Shown here: positions 26,857 through 35,136 of the stretch, piece by piece
Numbering within the stretch: the first letter of the stretch is position 1
How the letters are laid out: each line of letters starts with the position of its first letter
Assembly: GCF_001189845.1 (NCBI RefSeq)
Contig: NZ_LFLZ01000073.1
Coordinates: 1 to 43,963 of the forward strand
Source: Bradyrhizobium tropiciagri
Lineage (GTDB): Bacteria > Pseudomonadota > Alphaproteobacteria > Rhizobiales > Xanthobacteraceae
Direction: 5' to 3'
Length of the DNA stretch: 43,963 bases
Position numbers and translations under genes: made by a program
Notes under the pieces: generated by a model
Database searches by the model: none
Seen by the model: only the letters and a program-made list of their open reading frames with translations
Told to the model about the DNA's origin: nothing

Positions 26857-29285
26857 ATGACGACCTCAAAACCCCGGCCAACGATCGTCCACGGCGAAAG
26901 CCACTCCTATCCGGTGCTGCCGCTCCGCGACATCGTCGTCTTCCCCCACATGATCGTGCCTCTCTTCGTCGGCCGCGAGAAATCGATCCGCGCGCTCGAA
27001 GAGGTGATGAAGAACGACGCGCTGATCATGCTCGCGACGCAGAAGAACGCGTCCGATGATGATCCGGCACCCGATTCAATTTACGAGACCGGCACGCTCG
27101 CCAGCGTCCTGCAGCTCCTGAAGCTGCCCGACGGCACCGTAAAGGTGCTGGTCGAGGGCCTCGAGCGCGCGCGCGTCGAGAAGTATTCCGACCGCAGCGA
27201 GTATTACGAGGCGACCGCGGTCGCGCTCGCCGACACGGACGCCAACTCGGTTGAAGCCGAGGCGTTGGCGCGTTCGGTCGTGTCCGACTTCGAAAGCTAT
27301 GTGAAGCTGAACAAGAAGATCTCCGCCGAAGTCGTCGGCGTGGTCCAGGCGATCACCGATTTCGCCAAGCTCGGCGACACCGTGGCTTCGCATCTTGCGG
27401 TCAAGATTGCCGATCGGCAGGCGATCCTGGAGACGTTGTCCGTCACGCAGCGCCTGGAGAAGGTGCTGGGTCTGATGGAGAGCGAGATCTCGGTGCTGCA
27501 GGTCGAGAAGCGCATCCGCTCGCGCGTCAAGCGCCAGATGGAGAAGACCCAGCGCGAGTATTACCTGAACGAGCAGATGAAGGCGATCCAGAAGGAGCTC
27601 GGCGACGACGAAGGTCGCGACGAGCTGGCCGATCTGGAGGAGAAGATCTCCAAGACCAAGCTCTCCAAGGAAGCGCGCGAGAAGGCACAGCACGAGCTGA
27701 AGAAGCTGCGCCAGATGTCGCCGATGTCCGCGGAAGCGACCGTCGTGCGCAACTATCTGGATTGGCTGCTTTCGATCCCGTGGGGCAAGAAGTCCAAGGT
27801 CAAGAAGGACCTCGAGGCCGCGCAGGCGGTCCTGGACTCCGATCACTACGGGCTCGAGAAGGTCAAGGACCGTATCGTCGAGTATCTCGCGGTGCAGTCG
27901 CGCGCCAACAAGCTGACCGGACCGATCCTGTGCCTCGTCGGACCTCCCGGCGTCGGCAAGACCTCGCTCGGCAAGTCGATCGCGAAGGCGACCGGCCGCG
28001 AGTTCGTGCGCGTGTCGCTCGGCGGCGTGCGTGACGAGGCAGAGATCCGCGGTCATCGCCGCACTTACATCGGCTCGATGCCCGGCAAGATCATCCAGTC
28101 GATGCGGAAGGCGAAGACCTCGAATCCGCTGTTCCTGCTGGACGAGATCGACAAGATGGGCGCCGATTTCCGCGGCGATCCGTCGTCGGCGCTGCTTGAG
28201 GTCCTGGACCCCGAGCAGAACTCGACCTTCAACGACCATTACCTGGAGGTCGACTACGACCTGTCCAACGTGATGTTCATCACGACCGCGAATACGCTGA
28301 ATATTCCGGGCCCGCTGATGGACCGCATGGAGATCATCCGGATCGCCGGTTACACGGAGAACGAGAAGGTCGAGATCGCGCGCAAGCATCTGATCCCGAG
28401 CGCGCTCTCCAAGCACGGTCTGGACTCCAAGGAATGGTCGATCGACGACGCGGCCTTGTTGCTGATGATCCGCCGCTACACCCGCGAAGCGGGCGTGCGT
28501 AACCTGGAGCGCGAGCTCTCCACACTCGCCCGCAAGGCAGTGAAGGAGCTGATGATCTCCAAGAAGAAGTCGGTGAAGGTCACCGAGGCGAATATCGAAG
28601 AATTCCTCGGCGTTCCGAAGTATCGCTTCGGCGAGATCGACGACGAGGATCAGGTCGGTATCGTCACCGGTCTGCCTGGACCGATGTCGGCGGCGAGCTG
28701 TTGACCATTGAAGGCGTCATGATGCCCGGCAAGGGCAAGATGACCGTCACGGGCAACCTGCGCGACGTGATGAAGGAGTCGATCTCGGCGGCGGCGTCCT
28801 ACGTCCGCTCGCGCGCGATCACCTACGGCATCGAGCCGCCGATGTTCGATCGGCGCGACATCCACGTTCACGTGCCCGAGGGCGCAACCCCGAAGGACGG
28901 TCCGTCCGCAGGTGTTGCGATGGCCACCGCGATCATCTCGGTCATGACCGGCATTCCGGTCCGCCACGATGTCGCGATGACCGGCGAGATCACGCTGCGT
29001 GGTCGCGTGCTGCCGATCGGCGGTCTGAAGGAGAAGCTCTTGGCTGCCGCTCGCGGCGGCATCAAGACGGTGCTGATCCCGGAGGACAACGCCAAGGATC
29101 TCACGGAGATTTCCGATGCGATCAAGGGCGGCATGGAGATCATTCCGGTCTCGCGGCTGGATGAAGTCGTCGCCAAGGCGCTGACCCGTGTGCCTGCGCC
29201 GATCGTCTGGGAAGAGGAGACCAGCAAGGTCGACGTCAAGCCCGACGCATCGGATGAGGCGTCCGGCGGCCTGACGGCGCACTGA
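26857..29285 (+). pseudogene. lon: ATP-dependent protease La (Lon), frame broken by one missing base
   Basis: Lon degrades misfolded and regulatory proteins in the cytoplasm as a hexamer. The N-terminal substrate domain (VLPLRDIVVFPHMIVPLF), coiled coil, and AAA+ domain with Walker A GPPGVGKT (about 361-368) are in the first frame, which ends at 28704 with a foreign tail. The protease domain continues in another frame from about 28677, with the catalytic Ser in KDGPSAG and Lys in GGLKEKLLAA. The expected CTGGCCTGG reads CTGCCTGG at 28671-28679, so one G is missing. Restored, the protein has 809 residues, with Ser at about 684 and Lys at about 727. AAGGAT precedes the ATG at 26857. A sequence error is more likely than a real break. 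Confidence 0.88.
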
Positions 29286-29307
29286 AGCCAGCTTCAACCG
29301 AAATCAT

Positions 29308-29340
29308 GAAACGGCGCCCTCGGGCGCCGTTTTTTGTTTT
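29308..29340 (+). terminator. Intrinsic terminator of lon
   Basis: AACGGCGCCC and GGGCGCCGTT form a perfect 10-bp stem with a two-base loop, followed by a T-rich run (TTTTTTGTTTT). It begins about 22 bases after the lon stop. Confidence 0.9.
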
Positions 29341-29349
29341 GGTGGTTCG

Positions 29350-29391
29350 CAAGTGAGGTCCGGACGTCCCCAAGTGAGGTCCGGACGTCCC
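29350..29391. repeat. 21-bp perfect tandem duplication after lon
   Basis: Two identical back-to-back copies of a 21-base unit beginning CAAGTGAGGTCC (29350-29370 and 29371-29391). Each unit contains the palindrome GTCCGGAC. It lies just past the lon terminator, in a spacer of 300 bp that is otherwise without visible genes. Confidence 0.85.
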
Positions 29392-29585
29392 CCGGCCGAG
29401 TTCGTGCGGCAGCGCAATATGTCGCGATAGGCCAAACCGGAAAAGGCCGCCGCGCCTTTACTTATCGGCTCGTCGGCGGGCACGAGCAGGCCAGGCCAAT
29501 CGGGGCAATGTTTGGATATGATCCTTGCGGGCCTACGCACGGTGCGGGACAATTGCGATTGTTCGAAGAGCAGGGAGGAATCTCC

Positions 29586-30047
29586 ATGTTTCGTAAGCTC
29601 GTGATTGGCGCGCTAGGCGCGATCGCTGTCTTGTTCTCGACGACGGCATTCGCGCAAGGTACTGCGGCCGACGCCAAGGCCATGCTTGAAAGGACGGTTG
29701 CGGCCATCAAGGCCGACAAGGCCAAGACGCTCGAACAGATCAACAAGGGCGAAAACGGCTTCCTTGCCGGCGACCTCTATCCGTTCTGCTTCAATCTGAG
29801 CGACGCACTCCTCGTCGCGATCGGCAATCCCAACGTTAAGGCGTTGCTCGGCAAGGATGCGAGGACATTCAAGGACCCCACGGGCGACGTGTATGGCCCA
29901 AGGCTCCTTGACGCGGCGAAAGAGGGCCAGGTCAATGAGGTCAGCTACATGTCTCCCAAGGCCGGCGCTGACAAGACGTGGGTGCCGAAGGCGAGCTTCG
30001 TGACCGCGGTCGCGGGCCTCGGATGCGGCGTCGGTTACTACAAGTAG
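29586..30047 (+). CDS. Cache-domain periplasmic protein
   Basis: A 153-residue secreted protein. A Sec signal (MFRKLVIGALGAIAVLFSTTAFA) ends at AFA before QGTAAD. The rest resembles a single Cache_2-like domain: a helix with DAKAMLERTVAAIKADKAKTL in part, then FLAGDLYPFCFNL, a DPTGDVYGPRL segment and VSYMSPKAGADKTWVPKASF. Stand-alone periplasmic Cache proteins of this size are known in rhizobia, but their function is unknown; they may bind small ligands. GGGAGGAA precedes the ATG. The frame opens earlier, but no coding character is seen there. Confidence 0.8.
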   Translation: MFRKLVIGALGAIAVLFSTTAFAQGTAADAKAMLERTVAAIKADKAKTLEQINKGENGFLAGDLYPFCFNLSDALLVAIGNPNVKALLGKDARTFKDPTGDVYGPRLLDAAKEGQVNEVSYMSPKAGADKTWVPKASFVTAVAGLGCGVGYYK

Positions 30048-30069
30048 TCCGGCCAAACCAACCGTCATA

Positions 30070-30117
30070 TGGGCGCCGAACTGCCGATCTCCGGCGCCCA
30101 CACAATACTATTTTTCT
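30070..30117 (+). terminator. Probable terminator after the Cache protein
   Basis: TGGGCGCCG (30070-30078) pairs perfectly with CGGCGCCCA (30092-30100). A T-rich tract (ATTTTTCTC) follows after ten bases, so the hairpin-to-T distance is longer than usual. Confidence 0.55.
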
Positions 30118-30144
30118 CGCGTGACCGGTCAGTGGCGAAGTCCT

Positions 30145-31386
30145 TCACTCCGCATGTGCGGTTGAGCCCGCATCCTGGTTCTTCCTCTCGACGACGAAAT
30201 TGCCGATCGCGCCGAGCGCCATCAGCACGCTGGTGCCGAGGAACACCGCGCGCATGCCGATATGGCCGCCGATGAATCCACCGGCGAGCGGGCCGATCAC
30301 CTGGCCGGCATATTGCGCCGAGATCGAGTAGCCGAGCATGCTGCCGGTGACCGCGTCGGGCACGTTGTGCCGGATCACGCTGGCGATGCAGGGCAGCAGG
30401 CCGCCGAGTGCCAGTCCCATCAGGAAACGGAGTGCAATCAGCTGCCAGCCGCTGGCCACGAAGGCCTGCGGGATCAAGAGCAGCGCCGAGGCCGCGAGGC
30501 AAATGTTGATGATCCGCCAATGGCCGGCGCGATCGGCGAGCTTGCCGAGGTGCGACGACGACAGCAGGCTGCCGAAGGCCGCCGCCGACATCACGAGGCC
30601 GGCCACGAACGTCACCTGCGGCGCCTCGACCAGTTGCGCGACATAGACCGTGATGATCGGCTCGATCGACATGTTGGCGACCATCAGCAACAGGCCGGTG
30701 CCCCACATCGCGATCACGGGGCGCTTATCCGGAACGAGCGACCAGCCGCCACGCGCCTTGCTGCCTTTCGCTGTCTTCGGACGCGCTTCCTCGCGGATCA
30801 GGAAGGTCGTGCCGAGGAAGGTGATGAAGATGACGCCGCCGATCAGGAAGAAGGTCGCGCGGATGCCGATCAGGCCGGGCAGGACGCCGCCGATCAATGG
30901 GCCGACCAGGCTGCCTGCCATGATGCCGGCCGACAGGACCCCGATCGCCCAGCCGGAGCGCGCCTTCGGCGTTTGCGCCGCGACCAGCACCGTCGAGCCC
31001 GACGCGTAGCCGCCGAGCAGGCCGGTCATCAGCCGCAAGCCCACCAGCTCATAGACATTGTGCGCCATCCCGATCAGCGACATGGCGATCGCCATGCCGA
31101 GGCTCGCGCGGATCAGCATCAGCTTGCGGCCGTAGCGATCGGCAAGCCGTCCCCACAATGGCGCCGTCAGCGCCGCGCTGAAGAAGGTCGCGCCATAGGC
31201 GATGCCCGACCATTGCACGATGGCGGCATGATCGGTCACGCCGAGCTGCTCGACATAGAGCGGCAGGAACGGCAGCAGCAGCGTCATTCCCACGATGGTC
31301 GTGAAGGAGCCGAACACGCAGACGATCAAATTGCGTCTCCAGGGGCCCGCGTCGAACAGGGCCTCGCGATCGATTTCAATGTTCAT
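30145..31386 (-). CDS. MFS transporter
   Basis: A 413-residue inner membrane transporter of the major facilitator superfamily with about 12 hydrophobic segments. Motif A between helices 2 and 3 is GRLADRYGRKLML, and the antiporter-like motif C pattern AGIMAGSLVGPLIGG suggests a drug or metabolite exporter. Its ATG lies one base after the stop of the GntR regulator on the same strand, so the two are translationally linked. The regulator and operator suggest ligand-induced export of one compound, whose identity is unknown. Confidence 0.88.
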   Translation of the reverse strand: MNIEIDREALFDAGPWRRNLIVCVFGSFTTIVGMTLLLPFLPLYVEQLGVTDHAAIVQWSGIAYGATFFSAALTAPLWGRLADRYGRKLMLIRASLGMAIAMSLIGMAHNVYELVGLRLMTGLLGGYASGSTVLVAAQTPKARSGWAIGVLSAGIMAGSLVGPLIGGVLPGLIGIRATFFLIGGVIFITFLGTTFLIREEARPKTAKGSKARGGWSLVPDKRPVIAMWGTGLLLMVANMSIEPIITVYVAQLVEAPQVTFVAGLVMSAAAFGSLLSSSHLGKLADRAGHWRIINICLAASALLLIPQAFVASGWQLIALRFLMGLALGGLLPCIASVIRHNVPDAVTGSMLGYSISAQYAGQVIGPLAGGFIGGHIGMRAVFLGTSVLMALGAIGNFVVERKNQDAGSTAHAE

Positions 31387-31387
31387 G

Positions 31388-32056
31388 TCAGCGCAGTCCG
31401 ACGACGGCGAAGCCGCGCGCCCGCAGGCCGCGGCGATCCTCGTTCAGCGAACGCAGCAGGCGATCGCGGGTGTCCTTGATGTGATCGGCAGCCTCGCGCG
31501 CGGCAGCTTCCGGATCGTTGGCCTTGATGAAGCCGAGAACGCGCCGGTGCTCGCGCCAGGCCTGCTCGCGCGACGGTTCGGTCCACACTTCGAGCCAGCG
31601 CGCCCGCGACAATCGGGTCATGGCGCCGGCGATCGCCTTGACGATGAAGGGATTGCCGGAGAGCCGCGCGATCTCGACATGGAAATCGGTGCCGACGCGG
31701 TGCCATTCCTCGCGCGGCGCGCCGGACTGGCAGGCATCCAGCATCTCTTCGACGCCGGCGATGTCGGCTTCGCTCGCGCGCGCGCAAGCGAGGCGGACGG
31801 CGGTCGTCTCCAGCGGGATCCTGAACTCCGCCAGCGCTTCCAGCTCCCCGAGGTCGATCGGCGCGACGATCCAGTTGCGGCCGTCGCGGCGGACCAGCTC
31901 TTCGCCCTCGAGCCGCACCAGCGCGGCGCGGATCGGCGTGCGCGATCCCTCGAACCGGCTCTCGAGCCAGCGCTCGGTCAGCCGCTCGCCGGGGCCGAGG
32001 TCGAGGGAGAGGATCATCTCCCGGAGCTGGTCGTGGATCTGGAGCATCTGTGACAT
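31388..32056 (-). CDS. GntR family regulator (FCD subfamily)
   Basis: A 222-residue regulator: N-terminal winged helix (LTERWLESRFEGSRTPIRAALVRLEGEELV in parts) and a helical FCD ligand domain with the metal-binding pattern D/H seen in GTDFHVEIARLSGNPFI and REHRRVLGFIKANDPEAAA. The ATG at 32056 (MSQMLQIHDQL) is preferred over 32047. Further upstream the frame stays open but runs through the operator. It controls the MFS gene directly downstream, and probably itself through the inverted repeat at 32110-32142. Confidence 0.88.
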   Translation of the reverse strand: MSQMLQIHDQLREMILSLDLGPGERLTERWLESRFEGSRTPIRAALVRLEGEELVRRDGRNWIVAPIDLGELEALAEFRIPLETTAVRLACARASEADIAGVEEMLDACQSGAPREEWHRVGTDFHVEIARLSGNPFIVKAIAGAMTRLSRARWLEVWTEPSREQAWREHRRVLGFIKANDPEAAAREAADHIKDTRDRLLRSLNEDRRGLRARGFAVVGLR

Positions 32057-32109
32057 GGGCTGTCTGCCGGTGGTGGGAATGGCTTGGATTGGATCGACGT
32101 ATCCCCAAT

Positions 32110-32142
32110 TGGTATCCCAAACAATGCCGATTTGGGATACCA
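32110..32142. promoter_or_regulatory. Probable GntR operator, 12-bp perfect inverted repeat
   Basis: TGGTATCCCAAA (32110-32121) and TTTGGGATACCA (32131-32142) are exact inverse copies with a nine-base spacer. With the flanking T, the left arm is itself a TTGG-N4-CCAA pseudo-palindrome, and the right arm inverts that pattern, so two regulator dimers could bind side by side. The repeat lies 54 bases upstream of the GntR start and between it and the GFA gene. Confidence 0.78.
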
Positions 32143-32257
32143 GCGTTGTCCGGGTAGGGCACCGGACGGTGGCGCGGGGCGCCTTGCAGGCTGCAATCGA
32201 AGGGAACGACCTCTTGGCGACCGCCTTGTTGCACGACGCCGAATTGGGAGAACGCGG

Positions 32258-32662
32258 ATGCGGATCGACGGGCAATGCCACTGCGGGGCCGTGACCTATC
32301 AGGCCGAGATCGATCCCGAACTTGTGTCGATCTGCCATTGCACGGATTGCCAGGCGCTGACCGGTTCGCCCTATCGCGTCACTGTGATATGCGACGCCGA
32401 ACAGGTCCGGCTGACCCATGGTGCGCCGAAAGTGTACGGCAAACGCGGCGATAACGGCCGGACCCGCTTCCAGCATTTTTGCGGCGATTGCGGTTCCCCC
32501 TTGTTCACCAGCGGCGAGGATGGAGGTCCCGATGATTGGGGCATCCGCTGGGGCAGCATTCGCCAGCGCGGCGAATTGACCCCGCGACGCCAGGTCTGGT
32601 GCCGCTCCGCTGCACCCTGGATCAATGATCTCGGGGGATTGCCGGCACGGCTAATGGATTGA
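32258..32662 (+). CDS. GFA family protein (glutathione-dependent formaldehyde-activating enzyme-like)
   Basis: A 134-residue zinc protein of the GFA/CENP-V fold. All metal-binding Cys motifs are present: QCHCGAVTY, ICHCTDCQ and HFCGDCGSPLF. The founding member speeds reaction of glutathione with formaldehyde, although that role is disputed, and most relatives have no known substrate. GGGAGAACGCGG lies before the ATG at 32258. It is divergent from the GntR-MFS operon, and the shared operator may also affect it. Confidence 0.88.
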   Translation: MRIDGQCHCGAVTYQAEIDPELVSICHCTDCQALTGSPYRVTVICDAEQVRLTHGAPKVYGKRGDNGRTRFQHFCGDCGSPLFTSGEDGGPDDWGIRWGSIRQRGELTPRRQVWCRSAAPWINDLGGLPARLMD

Positions 32663-32674
32663 AGCTTTGCGACC

Positions 32675-32703
32675 TTGCGCCTCGGGGGCAGGCGAGGCTA
32701 AAG
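32675..32703 (+). promoter_or_regulatory. Candidate promoter of tRNA-Val
   Basis: TTGCGC (32675-32680) and CTAAAG (32698-32703) are separated by 17 bases, with the tRNA starting 15 bases later. Confidence 0.45.
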
Positions 32704-32717
32704 AGGCGCGCAGGTAA

Positions 32718-32794
32718 GGGCGGCTAGCTCAGCTGGTTAGAGCATCTCGTTTACACCGAGAGGGTCGGGAGTTCGAATCTCTCGCCGCCTACCA
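32718..32794 (+). tRNA. tRNA-Val (anticodon UAC)
   Basis: Acceptor arms GGGCGGC and GCCGCCT pair with one G-U. The anticodon loop TTTACAC is closed by TCTCG/CGAGA and gives UAC at 32752-32754. D-arm GCTCAGCTGGTTAGAGC and T-arm GAGTTCGAATCTC are standard. CCA is encoded. Confidence 0.95.
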
Positions 32795-32878
32795 GCCTTC
32801 GCCCTGCGGGCTACGGCTCGGCAAGCCTGCCTTTATGGATGCAGTTGCCGCTTACGCAGTGGCGCAGGGCGAAGGCTG
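32793..32878. repeat. 16-bp inverted repeat at the tRNA-Val 3' end
   Basis: CAGCCTTCGCCCTGCG (32793-32808), which starts in the CCA end of the tRNA, is repeated exactly in inverse at 32863-32878. The arms are 54 bases apart. The stretch also includes the phrase GGGCTACGGCTCGGCAAGCC. It could be a processing hairpin, or a tRNA-linked recombination scar. Confidence 0.75.
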
Positions 32879-33002
32879 TCGCGCCGAAGCTCGAAGAGCG
32901 AAGGCGGACTCCATAGGCAACTCTCAGACAAAGCCTGTCCGGGCTTTTCCGATAGATTAGGGAATTCCGCCTGCGCTCCACACCGGACGACCGGGTCCGG
33001 CC

Positions 33003-33251
33003 CTATGGTTGCAGCATCCGTATTGTCGAGATCGGCCACTTCCCGATGTGCCCCGCAATCGAGATGCGCAACCCGTGAGACTCGTCCAGAAACACGCCCT
33101 CGACGGTTCCCGCAGTCCCGTCGGTGAGAACTGCGGCCCTTCCAACCAGTTCTGCTTCCGCTTGTACATGCTCGCGCAGGATGACGGTGGCGCGGTGTTT
33201 CACGAGCTGCAAAGCGGCCTCTGGTTGAAGAGCCCTACGTAGCAAGGCCAT
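33003..33251 (-). CDS. Small conserved-type hypothetical protein
   Basis: An 82-residue protein. The central stretch REHVQAEAELVGRAAVLTDG, followed by GTVEGVFLDESHGLRISI, suggests a small beta-barrel resembling SH3 or PRC-barrel folds. The C-terminus reads GKWPISTIRML. The ATG at 33251 has AGAGGG upstream; the longer frame to 33350 has a Pro/Ser/Thr-rich extension that looks non-coding. No function can be stated. Confidence 0.6.
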   Translation of the reverse strand: MALLRRALQPEAALQLVKHRATVILREHVQAEAELVGRAAVLTDGTAGTVEGVFLDESHGLRISIAGHIGKWPISTIRMLQP

Positions 33252-33459
33252 TGCGCGGCCCTCTGTGAGCGCGTGGAGAGGGCGCGATCCCGACCGTGGG
33301 GTAGTATGTGGGGTGGCCGGGACCGCGCTTGCTCCGCGCTGGCCGGTCAAATGTCAATCGTTGGCCGATGGTGCGAAAGGTGCCGAAAGTCACCTGCGCA
33401 GATTTGATGCCGACCTTGATGCGATGCTATTCTCTCCGCCTAACCCGGGAACTCGATGC

Positions 33460-33744
33460 ATGCGCAAAATTGCCGCGATTATTCTCCTCACCATGATTGG
33501 CGGACCTGCATTGGCGCAGTCGGACCATGTTCAGCGCTATCGCGAAGAGGTCGAGAAGTCGCCGGCCGATGCGGCCAACGAGGCGCGGCAGCAGCGTGCC
33601 TACCAGCGCGCGCTGAGCGGTGTGCCGGACCAGAAGCCGACCGATCCGTGGGGCATTGCGCGCCCCAATGAGGGGCAGGCCGCTTCGAAGGGAAGTGCCG
33701 CGAAGACGAAGCCGGCCAAGCCCACGAACGCAGCCGCCAAGTAG
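33460..33744 (+). CDS. Small secreted hypothetical protein
   Basis: A 94-residue protein with a clear signal peptide (MRKIAAIILLTMIGGPALA, then QSDHVQRY). The mature part is short, charged and Ala/Lys/Pro-rich at its end (AKTKPAKPTNAAAK), typical of unstructured periplasmic proteins. The YREEVEKSPADAANEARQQR stretch is probably helical. No family recognised. It lies 34 bp before a YciI gene on the same strand. Confidence 0.65.
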   Translation: MRKIAAIILLTMIGGPALAQSDHVQRYREEVEKSPADAANEARQQRAYQRALSGVPDQKPTDPWGIARPNEGQAASKGSAAKTKPAKPTNAAAK

Positions 33745-33778
33745 TCAGCAAAGTAATCAGCGAACGTGGACCAGGTCG

Positions 33779-34084
33779 ATGAAATACTACGTCTGCAAAT
33801 TGACCGGACCGCGCCCGACCTTCCCGCAAGACATGACGCCGCAGGAAGCCGCGATCATGCAGGCGCACGTCGCCTATTGCGGCGAATTGCTGCAGGCCGG
33901 CAAGGCGCTGATCTTCGGGCCGGTCGCCGATCCCGCCGGCGTCTGGGGATTGGGCGTGCTGCAACTATCCGATGACGCCGATCCACAGGAGATCGTCGCC
34001 AACGATCCCGTCACCAAGGCCAATGCCGGATTCACCTATCAGGTCACGCCGATGCTGCGCGCTGCGACGCGCGAGAGCTGCTAG
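33779..34084 (+). CDS. YciI family protein
   Basis: A 101-residue YciI-like protein (dimeric alpha/beta barrel). The family pattern appears as KLTGPRPTFPQDMTPQE, then MQAHVAYCGELLQAGKAL, with GPVADPAGVWGLGVLQL and NDPVTKANAGFTYQVTPM. The conserved His-Asp pair of the family is suggested by H in MQAH and D in FGPVADP. Precise function is unknown; relatives are implicated in dechlorination or act as sigma-factor neighbours. A methyltransferase gene follows 47 bp later. Confidence 0.8.
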   Translation: MKYYVCKLTGPRPTFPQDMTPQEAAIMQAHVAYCGELLQAGKALIFGPVADPAGVWGLGVLQLSDDADPQEIVANDPVTKANAGFTYQVTPMLRAATRESC

Positions 34085-34131
34085 CATCGGCCAGGCTTCC
34101 TAACAAGGCTTCCCAACAAGGTTTTGAGCGC

Positions 34132-34983
34132 ATGAACGCTGGCCATCCGCAGAACGCCGATCAAATTGCATATTGGAACGGGCCGGGCGGTCAGCGCTGG
34201 GCCTCGCGGCAGGCCGCGCAGGACATCGTGCTGCAGCCGGTGCTTGACCTGCTGATCGATCGCGCCGCGCCGAAGGCCGGCGAACGCGTCGTCGATGTCG
34301 GCTGCGGCAGCGGCGCCTCGAGTTTTGCGCTGGCGGCAAAGGTCGCGCCCGCGGGCCACGTGCTTGGCGTCGACGTCTCTGAGCCGATGCTGACGCGGGC
34401 ACGGCAGAGTGCGCCGCAGGGATTGCCGGTCGAATTTACGCTCGCCGATGCGACGGTGTATCCGTTCGCGCGCGAGAGCTTCGATCTGTTGGCCTCGCGC
34501 TTCGGCGTGATGTTCTTTGCCGATCCGGCGGTATCCTTTGCCAATCTGCGTAAGGCGATGAAGCCGACCGGCCGTCTCGCCTTCGCGTGCTGGCAGGAGC
34601 CGCGCGAAAATCCGTTCTTCATGGCGCCGTTGCAGGCGGTCTACAAGCACGTGCCGAAACTGCCGCAGCTCGGCCCCGAGGATCCCGGCCCGTTTTCATT
34701 TGCCTCCGAAGCCCGGGTGAAGCGGATCCTGGGCGAGGCCGGCTTCTCCGGCATCGCCATGGAGCCGTGCAAGGTCGAGCTCGATGTCGCGACCGGCCGC
34801 GGCATCGATGCCGCGATCCAGGGCGCGCTCGAGATCGGGCCCGCCAGCCGCGCGCTGGAAGGCCATCCGGACGACGTGCGCGCCGCCGCGATCGCATCGA
34901 TGCGCGAGGCGCTGGCTCCCTTCGTCAAAGGCGATTCCGTGCTGCTGCCGGGTGCGATCTGGATCGTGACCGCACGGGCCTAG
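34132..34983 (+). CDS. Class I SAM-dependent methyltransferase
   Basis: A 283-residue methyltransferase. The SAM-binding motif I is VVDVGCGSGASSF (about residues 54-66), followed by GVDVSEPML and LADATVYPFARESFDLLASRFGVMFF in parts, the usual motif II region. It resembles the UbiE/Coq5-like small-molecule methyltransferases. The substrate is unknown. Co-direction with YciI suggests they may share transcription. Confidence 0.85.
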   Translation: MNAGHPQNADQIAYWNGPGGQRWASRQAAQDIVLQPVLDLLIDRAAPKAGERVVDVGCGSGASSFALAAKVAPAGHVLGVDVSEPMLTRARQSAPQGLPVEFTLADATVYPFARESFDLLASRFGVMFFADPAVSFANLRKAMKPTGRLAFACWQEPRENPFFMAPLQAVYKHVPKLPQLGPEDPGPFSFASEARVKRILGEAGFSGIAMEPCKVELDVATGRGIDAAIQGALEIGPASRALEGHPDDVRAAAIASMREALAPFVKGDSVLLPGAIWIVTARA

Positions 34984-35001
34984 GAAAACGAGTGGTTGTG
35001 C

Positions 35002-35118
35002 CGTCATTGCGAGGAGCTCGCGACAAAATTGCGAAGCAATTTTGCGCTGAAGCGACGAAGCAATCCATCTATCCGCGCGTTGAGATATGGATTGCTTCGC
35101 TTCGCTCGCAATGACGGG
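35002..35118. repeat. Interspersed palindromic repeat with a nested hairpin
   Basis: Third copy of the CATTGCGAG...CAATCCAT family. Unlike the other copies, the left arm contains an internal perfect inverted repeat, CAAAATTGC/GCAATTTTG (35024-35032 and 35036-35044). The right end is gcgctcgcaatgacgg-like, as in the others. Confidence 0.75.
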
Positions 35119-35136
35119 GAGAGGGTTGCGACGAGC

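Noticed and set aside
28660..28710. Programmed frameshift in lon
   Set aside because: No slippery heptamer or following pseudoknot is seen at the break, and Lon is not known to use frameshifting. One missing base explains the data better.
30121..30132. GTGACCGGTCAG resembling the TetR operator
   Set aside because: It matches only the core, lies at the 3' ends of two convergent genes, and has no promoter next to it; a chance match to a short GC palindrome is likely.
32146..32476. N-terminal extension of the GntR frame
   Set aside because: It would run through the inverted-repeat operator and the start of the divergent GFA gene, and it has no domain character.
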